From Candidatus Sifarchaeum subterraneum (lineage in GTDB: Archaea > Asgardarchaeota > Sifarchaeia > Sifarchaeales > Sifarchaeaceae), in NCBI GenBank assembly GCA_016292335.1, contig JAECRX010000254.1, positions 1 through 7,140 of the forward strand: a stretch of 7,140 nt of DNA, given 5' to 3'. The notes under the pieces were generated by a model, which worked only from the letters and a program-made list of their open reading frames with translations, was not told where the DNA came from and did not search any database. Positions 1 to 6,520 of the stretch are shown piece by piece. Within the stretch, counting starts at the first letter, position 1, and each line of letters starts with the position of its first letter. The position numbers and the translations under genes were made by a program.

Positions 1-105
1 GCTGACTGGAGTCCAGTCGCACCCCCGTTGCTCAACAGTGACCGTGAGTCCCCATCTCAGGGGGGTTTGCCGAGCAACAATTGCAGATCCGAACAGATCG
101 GATCA
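1..105 (+). ncRNA. Candidate structured RNA or leader, cut by the left edge
   Basis: This stretch is clearly richer in G and C than the genes around it and is dense in perfect short stems. Hairpin 1 pairs GACTGG (4-9) with CCAGTC (13-18). A second stem pairs GTTGCTC (27-33) with GAGCAAC (72-78) and encloses a third, 46-53 with 61-68, which has C-G pairs plus three G-U wobbles. Hairpin 4 pairs GATCCGA (86-92) with TCGGATC (98-104) around the loop ACAGA. The wobbles would become A-C mismatches on the other strand, which favours the plus strand. I could not match it to RNase P RNA, SRP RNA, 5S rRNA, tRNA or a riboswitch class. It could be the end of an RNA gene that starts outside the window, or part of a long leader. 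Confidence 0.3.
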
Positions 106-126
106 CTAGCTATATGGACAAAGAGG

Positions 127-134
127 TATAAAAA
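127..134 (+). promoter_or_regulatory. TATA-like box, possible promoter of the ABC operon
   Basis: TATAAAAA, preceded by the purine-rich AAAGAGG that could serve as a TFB recognition element. At the usual archaeal spacing, transcription would begin near 155-160. That would give the ABC ATPase gene a leader of about 110 bases containing the hairpins at 168-200. A weaker AT-rich box (TTAAATTA, near 216-223) could instead give a leader of about 20 bases. Confidence 0.4.
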
Positions 135-167
135 CACCACGGAATACGATAGAAAAAACGCGAATCA

Positions 168-200
168 TCTCCCCCCTGAAGGGAGAGAGCATTCTCGCTC
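168..200 (+). other. Two leader hairpins upstream of the ABC operon
   Basis: TCTCCC (168-173) pairs with GGGAGA (181-186) around a 7-base loop. Directly after it GAGC (187-190) pairs with GCTC (197-200) around a 6-base loop. They lie between the TATA-like box and the ATPase start. They could be a leader regulatory element, an end signal for an upstream transcript (no T-run follows), or chance structure. Confidence 0.3.
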
Positions 201-243
201 GAACCCTGTAAAATGTTAAATTATGTGACTCGAAGGAGTATGT

Positions 244-262
244 TCACCGTTTTTCAGGTGAT
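244..262 (+). promoter_or_regulatory. Ribosome binding site inside a small hairpin
   Basis: GGTGAT at 257-262 complements the conserved ATCACC near the 3' end of archaeal 16S rRNA and ends three bases before the ATG at 266, supporting that start. The same GGTGA (257-261) can pair perfectly with TCACC (244-248) around an 8-base loop, so the site could be hidden in a 5-bp hairpin. Confidence 0.5.
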
Positions 263-265
263 ATA

Positions 266-1006
266 ATGATAAAAACGTATGATCTCACAAAGAAGTTCAA
301 AGATACAATTGCAATCAAAGAAATAAATCTTTATGTCCCGAAAGGTTCTGTTTATGGATTTTTAGGACAAAATGGGGCGGGTAAGACTACCACAATCAAG
401 TGTCTTACTGGTCTAATAAGTCCAACGAGTGGCAGAGGGGAAATTGCAGGATTCGATATCATAAATCAGAAAGGAAAGATCAGAAAGATAAGCGGTGTTC
501 TTCCAGAAAATTTTAGTTTTTATCCCTCTATTTCCGTAGAAAAAGCTCTTGAGTATTTTGCCAGACTTTTTGGAGTTAACAAAGGCATGATAAAATCACG
601 AGTTAATGAAATATTGAATGCAACCAAACTTGAGAAGTATAGCAAAACAAAGGTTGGGAATCTTTCTAGAGGTTTGAACAGACGATTGGGGCTTGCACAG
701 GCTTTAATAGCTGACCCTCCAATCCTCATTCTAGATGAAGCAACTTCTGGGCTTGATCCAATTGCTAGAGATGAAATACATTCTTTATTGAAAAAGATGA
801 ACAGAGAAAAGGGGACAACAATCTTTTTCTCAACTCATATTTTGGAAGAAGTTCCAAAAATATGTGATAGGATTGGAATTCTGCTTCAAGGAAATTTATG
901 CATTCAGGACGAGTTGAAACAATTCATCTCGGAAGCAGAAAAACAAAAAGAAGAGATAAACCAATTATTGAAGAGATACATGGTAGGCAACTTTGAGGCC
1001 CTATGA
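266..1006 (+). CDS. ABC transporter ATP-binding protein, ABC-2/CcmA-like
   Basis: Cytoplasmic ATPase subunit of an ABC-2 type transporter, which would hydrolyse ATP to drive the membrane partner encoded next. The 246 residues are a complete single nucleotide-binding domain. Walker A is GQNGAGKT (34-41). The Q-loop region reads LPEN (79-82), with Glu where many ABC proteins have Gln, a variant common in this subfamily. The signature is the divergent LSRGL (133-137) instead of LSGGQ. Walker B is ILILDEAT (153-160) with catalytic Glu158, followed by the D-loop SGLD (161-164) and the switch His191 in STHI. All catalytic positions are present, so the protein should be active. The lysine- and glutamate-rich tail (about 215-240) looks helical. 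A GGTGAT ribosome binding site supports the start. Its stop overlaps the permease start, so the two are probably co-translated. The substrate cannot be read from the sequence. Confidence 0.93.
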   Translation: MIKTYDLTKKFKDTIAIKEINLYVPKGSVYGFLGQNGAGKTTTIKCLTGLISPTSGRGEIAGFDIINQKGKIRKISGVLPENFSFYPSISVEKALEYFARLFGVNKGMIKSRVNEILNATKLEKYSKTKVGNLSRGLNRRLGLAQALIADPPILILDEATSGLDPIARDEIHSLLKKMNREKGTTIFFSTHILEEVPKICDRIGILLQGNLCIQDELKQFISEAEKQKEEINQLLKRYMVGNFEAL

Positions 1007-1782
1007 AAATAATATTTAGTTGGTGTAAGGACATGACAAACCATATATCAAAAATTTTGGCCATTATCTCAATGGAATGCAAAATGAATTTAGTGAAAAT
1101 TAGATTTTGGTTAATTTTTGCCGTGGTTTTGTCGTTAACTTCATTTGCAGGAATTTTAACAGAAGGGGGAATTGAAGACAATCTACGACTATTTATGCCA
1201 CAAGTTTTAGGCTACTATATTGGCATCTTTCTGGGGTTAGGGATTATATCTGAAGACTACGAGAATAAAAATTTAATTTTTTGGGCTATTTCGAGATGGA
1301 CGATTATCCTTGGAAAATATCTTGCAAACGTAATTCTCTATTCAATAATTACTTGCGTTTCAGTATTTTTTGCAGATATTGTTCTTTTTATTCTTTCAGG
1401 CAATCACTATCCAATGGATCTAATAGTGCGATCGATTGCATCAAGCGGTCTCACGATACTCATAGTTCTCTCTATGACTGTTTTAATATCAGCATTTTTT
1501 TTAAAGATGATCCCGACGGCAATTGCGAGTTTTTCTTTGTTTTTGCTCTTGATTTTGCTTTCTTATGTTTCTACTATTCCTTTTTCTTTCGCAGGTAAGC
1601 AATATTCAATATCTTACATCCAATATTTTTCACCTTTTTTCTATGTAGCTGATTTGGGAACCCCATATCCTATTTCATCGCAAGATTTGTTAATTTACAT
1701 TTCAGGTGCTATAATTCATTCAATTGTATTGCTATTGTTAGCAATAGTACTTTTTGAAAAAGCGGAGTTAGAAGATTTATAA
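1003..1782 (+). CDS. ABC-2 type transporter permease
   Basis: Membrane subunit paired with the upstream ATPase. The 259 residues show six hydrophobic segments, near 35-52, 66-83, 106-131, 147-167, 172-191 and 229-250, the usual ABC-2 architecture. Between helices 2 and 3 is the cytoplasmic loop EDYENKNLIFWAISRW-x4-GK (84-105). It matches the typical ABC-2 pattern of an acidic patch followed by 'ISRW...GK', which in the family forms the coupling contact with the ATPase. Translation starts at an ATG whose last bases form the ATPase stop (ATGA overlap), with GAGG at 995-998 as a possible binding site. The overlap implies translational coupling and a 1:1 complex. A second in-frame ATG at 1033 is a less likely start. 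The substrate is unknown; in this family lipids, polysaccharides, drugs and ions are all possible. Confidence 0.88.
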   Translation: MKIIFSWCKDMTNHISKILAIISMECKMNLVKIRFWLIFAVVLSLTSFAGILTEGGIEDNLRLFMPQVLGYYIGIFLGLGIISEDYENKNLIFWAISRWTIILGKYLANVILYSIITCVSVFFADIVLFILSGNHYPMDLIVRSIASSGLTILIVLSMTVLISAFFLKMIPTAIASFSLFLLLILLSYVSTIPFSFAGKQYSISYIQYFSPFFYVADLGTPYPISSQDLLIYISGAIIHSIVLLLLAIVLFEKAELEDL

Positions 1783-1788
1783 AGTGAA

Positions 1789-1802
1789 TTATACGTGTAT
1801 AA
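1789..1802 (+). promoter_or_regulatory. Inverted repeat with TATA-like core upstream of the glycosyltransferase
   Basis: TTATAC (1789-1794) and GTATAA (1797-1802) form a perfect inverted repeat with a 2-base spacer, starting six bases after the permease stop. The right arm resembles a TATA box; transcription would begin near 1825, some 55 bases before the glycosyltransferase ATG. Its symmetry also fits a dimeric regulator site. A second AT-rich box, TTTATATT (1863-1870), lies too close to the ATG for a normal promoter. Confidence 0.35.
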
Positions 1803-1880
1803 CGATATCGAAGAGGAAAATAATGAACTCTTTTCTGAAGACATTTTCATAATTTCTTTCTCTTTATATTGGGTGCTTAT

Positions 1881-2951
1881 ATGTATGATGTAACCGTTGT
1901 TGTCCCAGCATACAACGAGGAAGCGGTAATCGAAAAAAGTATTCAATCTCTTTATAAAATGAAGTGTTATAGTCGCAATCACAAGATAAAAGTGGTCTAT
2001 TTTATCGATGAAGGTTCCGATAGGACACATGAGATAGCAAAGGCCCTAGAAGAAAAAATCGATTGTTTAATCACCAGAAAACCAGGAAATCACCCAATGG
2101 GGAAGCCATCTGCTTTACAAGAAGCTATGAAGTTTGTTGAAGGTGACTTTCTTGTTGTTTTAGATGCCGACTGTATACCACCAATCGACTTCGTAGATCG
2201 GATGATTGATATTTTTAACCATGACCCCAAGTGTGTTATTGTACAAGCTATTCCATATCCAGTCACAACAAATAAATTAGTAGAAATGTTTGCAAGTATT
2301 GATGAATGTTGGGGATTCTTCTTAAGATATCTTTTTGGAAGTGCATTTAATGCTACAGATTTTCTCGGGAGAGCTGGTGTAATAAAAACAGAAATCATAA
2401 GAAAATACAATTGGGAAGATTGTTTGGCGGAGGACCTCGAACTAAGTGCCCGATTGCTGATGGATGGATATCACTTCAAGATGATTCCAATCTATGTACC
2501 AGAGAAAAAAGCGGACAGCCTAAAAGCATTCGTAAAACAAAGAGTTAGATGGGGAGCAGGGTCATATCAAGTTGCATCGCGCCACGCCAAGAGTGTGGTA
2601 AAGTCAAAAAGACTTACCTTTAGTCAAAAAAGTGCGTATTTTACTTACATGTTACATCCGTTGACTTTTATGATTTTTCTTGTACTATTTTTAACCAATC
2701 CGATTTTACGTCCTACAAATTTTTCAGGAATCATGGTACCTTTGATTTATTTATCCAATTTCTTTTGGTGGTCTTTTCTCTTCTCTATTCCATTGATTGC
2801 CTCATGGCTTTACGTTTACAGGCTTAGCAATTGGAAAATGGCTTTATCAGCTTTCCTTCTTCCCTTTTTTGTTCCAATTTATTGGGCTATCAATATAGGA
2901 ATTGCTTTAACATTTCTTTTCGGCGCGAAATGGCAAAAAACACCCAGATAA
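1881..2951 (+). CDS. Membrane-anchored family 2 glycosyltransferase (GT-A fold)
   Basis: Transfers a sugar from a nucleotide-sugar donor, probably at the inner face of the cytoplasmic membrane, for a polysaccharide, glycolipid or glycoprotein glycan; donor and acceptor are unknown. The 356 residues begin with the GT2 strand TVVVPAYNEE (5-14), then DEGSDRT (43-49) for nucleotide binding. The metal-binding DAD is at 95-97, the catalytic-base region AED at 183-185, and Q-x-x-R-W (QRVRW, 220-224) follows. The last two are typical of processive synthases of the cellulose, chitin and hyaluronan type. About three hydrophobic segments follow (near 257-272, 285-311 and 320-347). I chose the ATG at 1881 because the GT2 fold starts at once after it and GGGTG lies five bases upstream. 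An in-frame TTG at 1869 would add only four residues. It follows the ABC pair on the same strand but may have its own promoter. Processivity is inferred from the motifs, not shown. Confidence 0.9.
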   Translation: MYDVTVVVPAYNEEAVIEKSIQSLYKMKCYSRNHKIKVVYFIDEGSDRTHEIAKALEEKIDCLITRKPGNHPMGKPSALQEAMKFVEGDFLVVLDADCIPPIDFVDRMIDIFNHDPKCVIVQAIPYPVTTNKLVEMFASIDECWGFFLRYLFGSAFNATDFLGRAGVIKTEIIRKYNWEDCLAEDLELSARLLMDGYHFKMIPIYVPEKKADSLKAFVKQRVRWGAGSYQVASRHAKSVVKSKRLTFSQKSAYFTYMLHPLTFMIFLVLFLTNPILRPTNFSGIMVPLIYLSNFFWWSFLFSIPLIASWLYVYRLSNWKMALSAFLLPFFVPIYWAINIGIALTFLFGAKWQKTPR

Positions 2952-2968
2952 AAAAAATTAGAAAAAAA
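2950..2968 (-). terminator. Oligo-T terminator downstream of ileS
   Basis: Read on the minus strand, 58 bases beyond the ileS stop there is a run of seven T (2968-2962), then after TAA/T-rich spacing a run of eight T (2957-2950) reaching into the glycosyltransferase stop codon. Archaeal RNA polymerase stops at such T-runs without a stable hairpin. No comparable T-run is visible on the plus strand to end the glycosyltransferase transcript, which may therefore run into antisense ileS. Confidence 0.5.
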
Positions 2969-3026
2969 GTTACAAGGAAATATTTCATCGTCAATGAGGA
3001 AAAATGAAGAATTTGACTGTCAACGA

Positions 3027-6000
3027 CTAGTCATGAGGTTCCAAGGAGAGGAAAACCGTTCTCCCGTTTATTTTCCAAGTTTCGCTAATTGCTGCTTCTC
3101 TTTCTTCATTCATCAGATCTATGGCCAATGTTTCTTGTTTGATATAGTCATCAAATTTGCTTACTGATTCTTTGACAAAATCATCTCCTTCATAGTATAC
3201 CGTTATTTTTTGCGTATAATCGAGGTTTAAATCCTTTCGCATACTCTGAATTCTCCTGACGATATCTCTCACGATTCCTTCTTCAGCTAAATCCTTCGTT
3301 ATTTCCAAAGCCAGATAGATTTCCATTTCAGACGTTTCGTCGGCAGCATATCCTGATTTTGGCATCGTTTTTACATCAACTTCATCGGGGTATAGTCTAA
3401 TGGTTTTTCCTTCTACTTCGAGCTGTAATACCCCTTGTTGTTGTAATTCGATGGCTAATTGGTTATGGTCCAATTTTTCTACTTCAGATAAAAGCTTTGG
3501 AATCTTATCTTTCAATTTTGGGCCTAGAGCTTGAAGATTTAGGTTTATTATATTATCTGCATATTCACGGTTATCTCTTGTGAACTTAAGATTTTTCACA
3601 TTGATTTCATCGGTGATTTGTGAAGATAATCGCTCTAATTTTTGTTTTTTCTCCTCTGGACAAATAATGATAAGTTCGCTGAGTGGTTGCCTCACTTTTA
3701 TCCCCGCGGAGGATCTCATCGACCTACTGGATTCAGTTACTTTTCGAACCAAGTCCATAGCGTCTTCTAGTTCTTCATCAACAAATTGTTCTGAGTATTC
3801 CGGAAAGTAAGTCATATGAATGCTTTCAGGCTCGTCCTTGAAGATAGATCTTACGATGTTTTGGTATATTTCCTCTGTTGTGAAAGGGATAAACGGTGCT
3901 AACAATTTTACCAAAGAAACTAAAGTCTCGTATAGTGTTGTATAGGCGGATAATTTATCTTCATCAAATTGAGGTTTCCAGAACCTGCGTCGTGATCGCC
4001 TTACATACCAGTTTGATAAGTCTTCAAGAAGAAATTGATCTAGTTCTCTAGCAGCATGATGTAAATTAAACTTGTCCAAATGCTCTGTTTCTGTCTTTAT
4101 GAGTATATTCAATTTTGAAAGAATCCATTTATCCAAATCCGACCTTTTTTCATAACTAATTTGCATTTCCTTTGGATTAAATTTGTCTATGGTTGCGTAG
4201 GTTACGAAAAATGAGTATACATTCCATAATGTATGGATAAATCGCCTAAGAGCATCCTGGACAGCTCTTTCTCCAAATCTCACGGAACTCCATGGAGCAT
4301 TCACTGAGAAGAAGTACCATCTCATTGCATCTGCGCCATAGTTATTGAATATCAACCATGGATCAACTACATTTCCTCTGCTCTTGCTCATCTTGACTCC
4401 AACTTCGTCAAGAATATGACCTAAGGAAAGACACGATTGATAAGATTCTTTATTGAAAGTTGCCGTAGAAGCGGCAATAAGGCTATAGAACCATCCTCTG
4501 GTTTGGTCAATTGCCTCTGTAATAAATGTAGCAGGAAATTGCTGTTTGAAGATTTCTTCGTTTTCAAAGGGGTAATGCCATTGTGCAAAAGGCGCAGCGC
4601 CTGAATCGTACCAGCAGTCGATCACAAAGGGTTCCCTATACATGGAAGAACCACACTCAGGACATTTTAAGACTATTTCGTCGACGTAAGGCCTATGTAG
4701 CTCAAAATGTTCTGGCAATTTTATTGCCATTTTTTTTACTTCTTCTCGACTACCGAAACATTGTGTGTGGCCACAACTCTCACATATCCAGATTGGCAGC
4801 GGAGTTCCCCAGTATCTTTCTCTAGAAAGAGCCCAATCAACTACATTCTCAAGAAATTCGCCAAATCGGCCATGTTTTAGGTAAGAAGGATACCAATCTA
4901 TTTTTTCGTTGTTATTGAGTAAGTTCTCTCTGACTTTTTTCATAGCGATAAACCAAGTGTCTCTGGCGTAATAAAGTAAAGGAGTTTCACACCGCCAACA
5001 AAATGGATACGTATGAGTATAAGTCTCTTCTCTGTAAAGCGACCCTTGATCTTTAAGCATCTTAATTATTTTTGGATCAGCCTCTTTTACGAATAATCCT
5101 TTCAGAGGTGGAATTTCATCAGTAAATTTACCTTCTTCGTCCACTGGTTGTGCAAAGGGTAAGTCCCAAATTTTTCCGGTTTCAAAATCCTCAGCCCCAA
5201 AAGCAGGTGCCATGTGGACGATGCCAGTCCCTTCTTCCAATGTTACAAAGTCAGCAGTAACCACGAAATGTGCACGTTTTTCGAGAATGATGAAAGGAAA
5301 GAGTGGTTCATATTCCATATTCTCTAATTGTTCACCCTTGAATGTATCCAGGATGGTGTAAGAATCTGTCACTACTTTTTCAACAAGTTCTGTTGCAAGG
5401 ATGTATTTTTCTTCAAAATAGTCCTCGACTAGACTGTATGAAAATTCAGGATGAACTGCTAGACCCATGTTTGATAACAAGGTCCAGGGAGTAGTAGTCC
5501 ATGCAAGGAAATATGCATCTTCGAAACGCGGATCTTTATCTTTTACTTTAAATTTGATGTAAATAGATGGATCTTCTGTTTCAGAATAACCCAAGGAGAC
5601 TTCATGGGAAGATAAGGGTGTACCGCACCTAGGGCAATATGGGACTACGTATCTGTCTTTATAAAGAAGTTTATTGTCCCATAATTCCTTTAGTGACCAC
5701 CAGATGGACTCCATGTAGTCATCTTCAAGGGTAATATAAGGATGGTCCATATCTATCCAAAAACCAATCCGTTCAGTCATCTTTACCCATTCTTTTTCAT
5801 ATCTAAAGACACTTTCTCTACAAAGATTGTTGAATTTTTCTATTCCATATTTCTCGATTTCCGGTTTCCCGGATATTCCAAGTTCTTTTTCAATTTCTAA
5901 CTCTACGGGTAACCCATGGCAATCCCAGCCAGCTTTTCTTGCGACGTTGTACCCCCGCATACACCAAAATCTTAATACAATATCCTTAACACATCTCGTG

Positions 6001-6200
6001 AGTACATGACCTGGATGAGGTAGCCCATTAGCCGTGGGTGGGCCTTCAAGGAAGATAAAATTTTTTTCTTCTTTACTTCGCAGTTCTTGCGTTTTTTCAA
6101 AAATTTTTTCTCTTTTCCAGAAGTCAAGGATTTTTTCTTCGATTTCAGGAAAATTAGGAGATGGATTTACCTCTCCGAAAACCGTCAAATAAGTCACCAC
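3027..6200 (-). CDS. ileS: Isoleucyl-tRNA synthetase, archaeal/eukaryotic type
   Basis: Charges tRNA-Ile with isoleucine in the cytoplasm, using ATP. The full-length 1057 residues fit the archaeal/eukaryotic enzyme. The class I signature HPGH is at 62-65 within GPPTANGLPHPGHV, followed by GWDCHGLPVE (91-100). The editing domain has WTTTPWT (234-240) and GTGIVHMAPAFGAEDFE (324-340), with the conserved editing Asp338. KMSKS is at 603-607. Cysteine pairs C189/C192, C401/C404, C473/C476 and C513/C516 suggest zinc sites. The anticodon-binding helical domain spans roughly 680-840, and the C-terminal extension (about 840-1057) includes the family segment EEGIVRDIVRRIQSMRKD. It is unbroken. The start is uncertain: GTG at 6200 fits a leaderless transcript from the TATA box at 6218-6227. 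GGTGGTGA (6201-6194) also resembles a ribosome binding site for TTG at 6188, which would remove four residues. It faces the plus-strand cluster; no partner gene is evident. Confidence 0.97.
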   Translation of the reverse strand: MVTYLTVFGEVNPSPNFPEIEEKILDFWKREKIFEKTQELRSKEEKNFIFLEGPPTANGLPHPGHVLTRCVKDIVLRFWCMRGYNVARKAGWDCHGLPVELEIEKELGISGKPEIEKYGIEKFNNLCRESVFRYEKEWVKMTERIGFWIDMDHPYITLEDDYMESIWWSLKELWDNKLLYKDRYVVPYCPRCGTPLSSHEVSLGYSETEDPSIYIKFKVKDKDPRFEDAYFLAWTTTPWTLLSNMGLAVHPEFSYSLVEDYFEEKYILATELVEKVVTDSYTILDTFKGEQLENMEYEPLFPFIILEKRAHFVVTADFVTLEEGTGIVHMAPAFGAEDFETGKIWDLPFAQPVDEEGKFTDEIPPLKGLFVKEADPKIIKMLKDQGSLYREETYTHTYPFCWRCETPLLYYARDTWFIAMKKVRENLLNNNEKIDWYPSYLKHGRFGEFLENVVDWALSRERYWGTPLPIWICESCGHTQCFGSREEVKKMAIKLPEHFELHRPYVDEIVLKCPECGSSMYREPFVIDCWYDSGAAPFAQWHYPFENEEIFKQQFPATFITEAIDQTRGWFYSLIAASTATFNKESYQSCLSLGHILDEVGVKMSKSRGNVVDPWLIFNNYGADAMRWYFFSVNAPWSSVRFGERAVQDALRRFIHTLWNVYSFFVTYATIDKFNPKEMQISYEKRSDLDKWILSKLNILIKTETEHLDKFNLHHAARELDQFLLEDLSNWYVRRSRRRFWKPQFDEDKLSAYTTLYETLVSLVKLLAPFIPFTTEEIYQNIVRSIFKDEPESIHMTYFPEYSEQFVDEELEDAMDLVRKVTESSRSMRSSAGIKVRQPLSELIIICPEEKKQKLERLSSQITDEINVKNLKFTRDNREYADNIINLNLQALGPKLKDKIPKLLSEVEKLDHNQLAIELQQQGVLQLEVEGKTIRLYPDEVDVKTMPKSGYAADETSEMEIYLALEITKDLAEEGIVRDIVRRIQSMRKDLNLDYTQKITVYYEGDDFVKESVSKFDDYIKQETLAIDLMNEEREAAISETWKINGRTVFLSLEPHD

Positions 6201-6217
6201 CAGAAGTTTTTTGGCAG

Positions 6218-6227
6218 ATTTATATTG
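6218..6227 (-). promoter_or_regulatory. TATA-like box of ileS
   Basis: On the minus strand CAATATAAAT lies about 25 bases before the GTG at 6200, so transcription would begin at or next to the first codon and the mRNA would be leaderless or nearly so. A further very AT-rich block at 6250-6270 could supply another box on either strand. Confidence 0.5.
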
Positions 6228-6280
6228 AAGATGAAGAGTTTTTCATGAATTATTATAATATAATTAAAAGAGTGTAACTA

Positions 6281-6289
6281 TTTTTATAA
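6281..6289 (+). promoter_or_regulatory. TATA-like box facing away from ileS
   Basis: TTTTTATAA on the plus strand, about 60 bases from the ileS box and pointing the other way. Normal spacing puts the transcription start near 6306-6312, at the left edge of the first stem of the folded segment that follows. No convincing protein gene lies downstream on this strand, so a non-coding transcript is the natural product if the box is used. Confidence 0.35.
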
Positions 6290-6304
6290 CATTTATCGTC
6301 CCCT

Positions 6305-6520
6305 GCGAGTCATCCGAAAACCACCTTAAGCATTGGGCTCTCATTGATGGCTCGTCTCATGCACAAGAACGTACTACGAGAGATATACTCGTAGTATTCC
6401 GTTATCGCATAATTCATTTTATTCACTATAGTAACCTCTATAAGAATTGAAAAGAGAGTTAGAGAGGAGGGGACGAGTCTCCCCGTTTGCGGTTGGAGAT
6501 GGGGGGCCGAAACTATAGTA
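6305..6520 (+). ncRNA. Candidate structured RNA between ileS and the zinc-ribbon gene
   Basis: I do not recognise the family, but the stems are consistent. Stem A: CGAGTCATC (6306-6314) with GATGGCTCG (6346-6354), nine pairs including one G-U. Stem B: TACTACGAG (6372-6380) with CTCGTAGTA (6388-6396), nine perfect pairs and a 7-base loop. Stem C: ACTATAGT (6425-6432) with the identical self-complementary ACTATAGT (6512-6519), closing a multibranch. Inside it are D, CCTCTATAA (6435-6443) with TTAGAGAGG (6459-6467), one mismatch; E, GGGGA (6469-6473) with TCCCC (6480-6484); and F, GTTTGCGG (6485-6492) with CCGAAAC (6507-6513), one bulge. F and C share two bases. The G-U in stem A favours plus. 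However, a minus-strand TATA-like box at 6544-6551 would start an RNA near 6521, just outside stem C, making this a long leader of ileS. GC content jumps at 6466-6510. No T-run end was found on plus. Confidence 0.35.

Noticed and set aside
56..76. Resemblance of CTCAGGGGGG...GCCGAG to a lysine riboswitch segment
   Set aside because: Only one arm looks similar; the conserved AGAGG-GCG junction and the following stem are missing, and neither neighbour is a lysine gene.
98..107. GGATCAC resembling the 3' end of 16S rRNA; TCGAACC near 199-205 resembling a tRNA T-loop
   Set aside because: Neither is embedded in the rest of the expected rRNA or tRNA structure; both are short chance matches.
28..219. 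Open frame of 63 codons on plus beginning with TTG
   Set aside because: It runs through the hairpin-rich GC segment and a TATA-like box, has no ribosome binding site, and its product has no recognisable motif or hydrophobic pattern.
1281..1598. Out-of-frame and antisense open frames over the permease, glycosyltransferase, ATPase and ileS genes
   Set aside because: They lie wholly inside well-supported genes in another frame, encode low-complexity or cysteine/phenylalanine-rich products, and lack start signals.
1823..1852. Nine-codon upstream frame (MNSFLKTFS) before the glycosyltransferase
   Set aside because: There is a GAGG at 1813-1816, but so short a frame in an AT-rich gap is expected by chance and has no regulatory codon bias.
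1869..1880. TTG at 1869 as the glycosyltransferase start
   Set aside because: It adds only MGAY before the GT2 fold and removes the GGGTG site five bases ahead of the ATG at 1881; the ATG is the better choice.
3013..3032. Short palindromes TTGACTGTCAA and GACTAGTC around the ileS stop
   Set aside because: The spacers are too short for an RNA hairpin and nothing nearby suggests an operator; the T-runs at 2950-2968 explain termination better.
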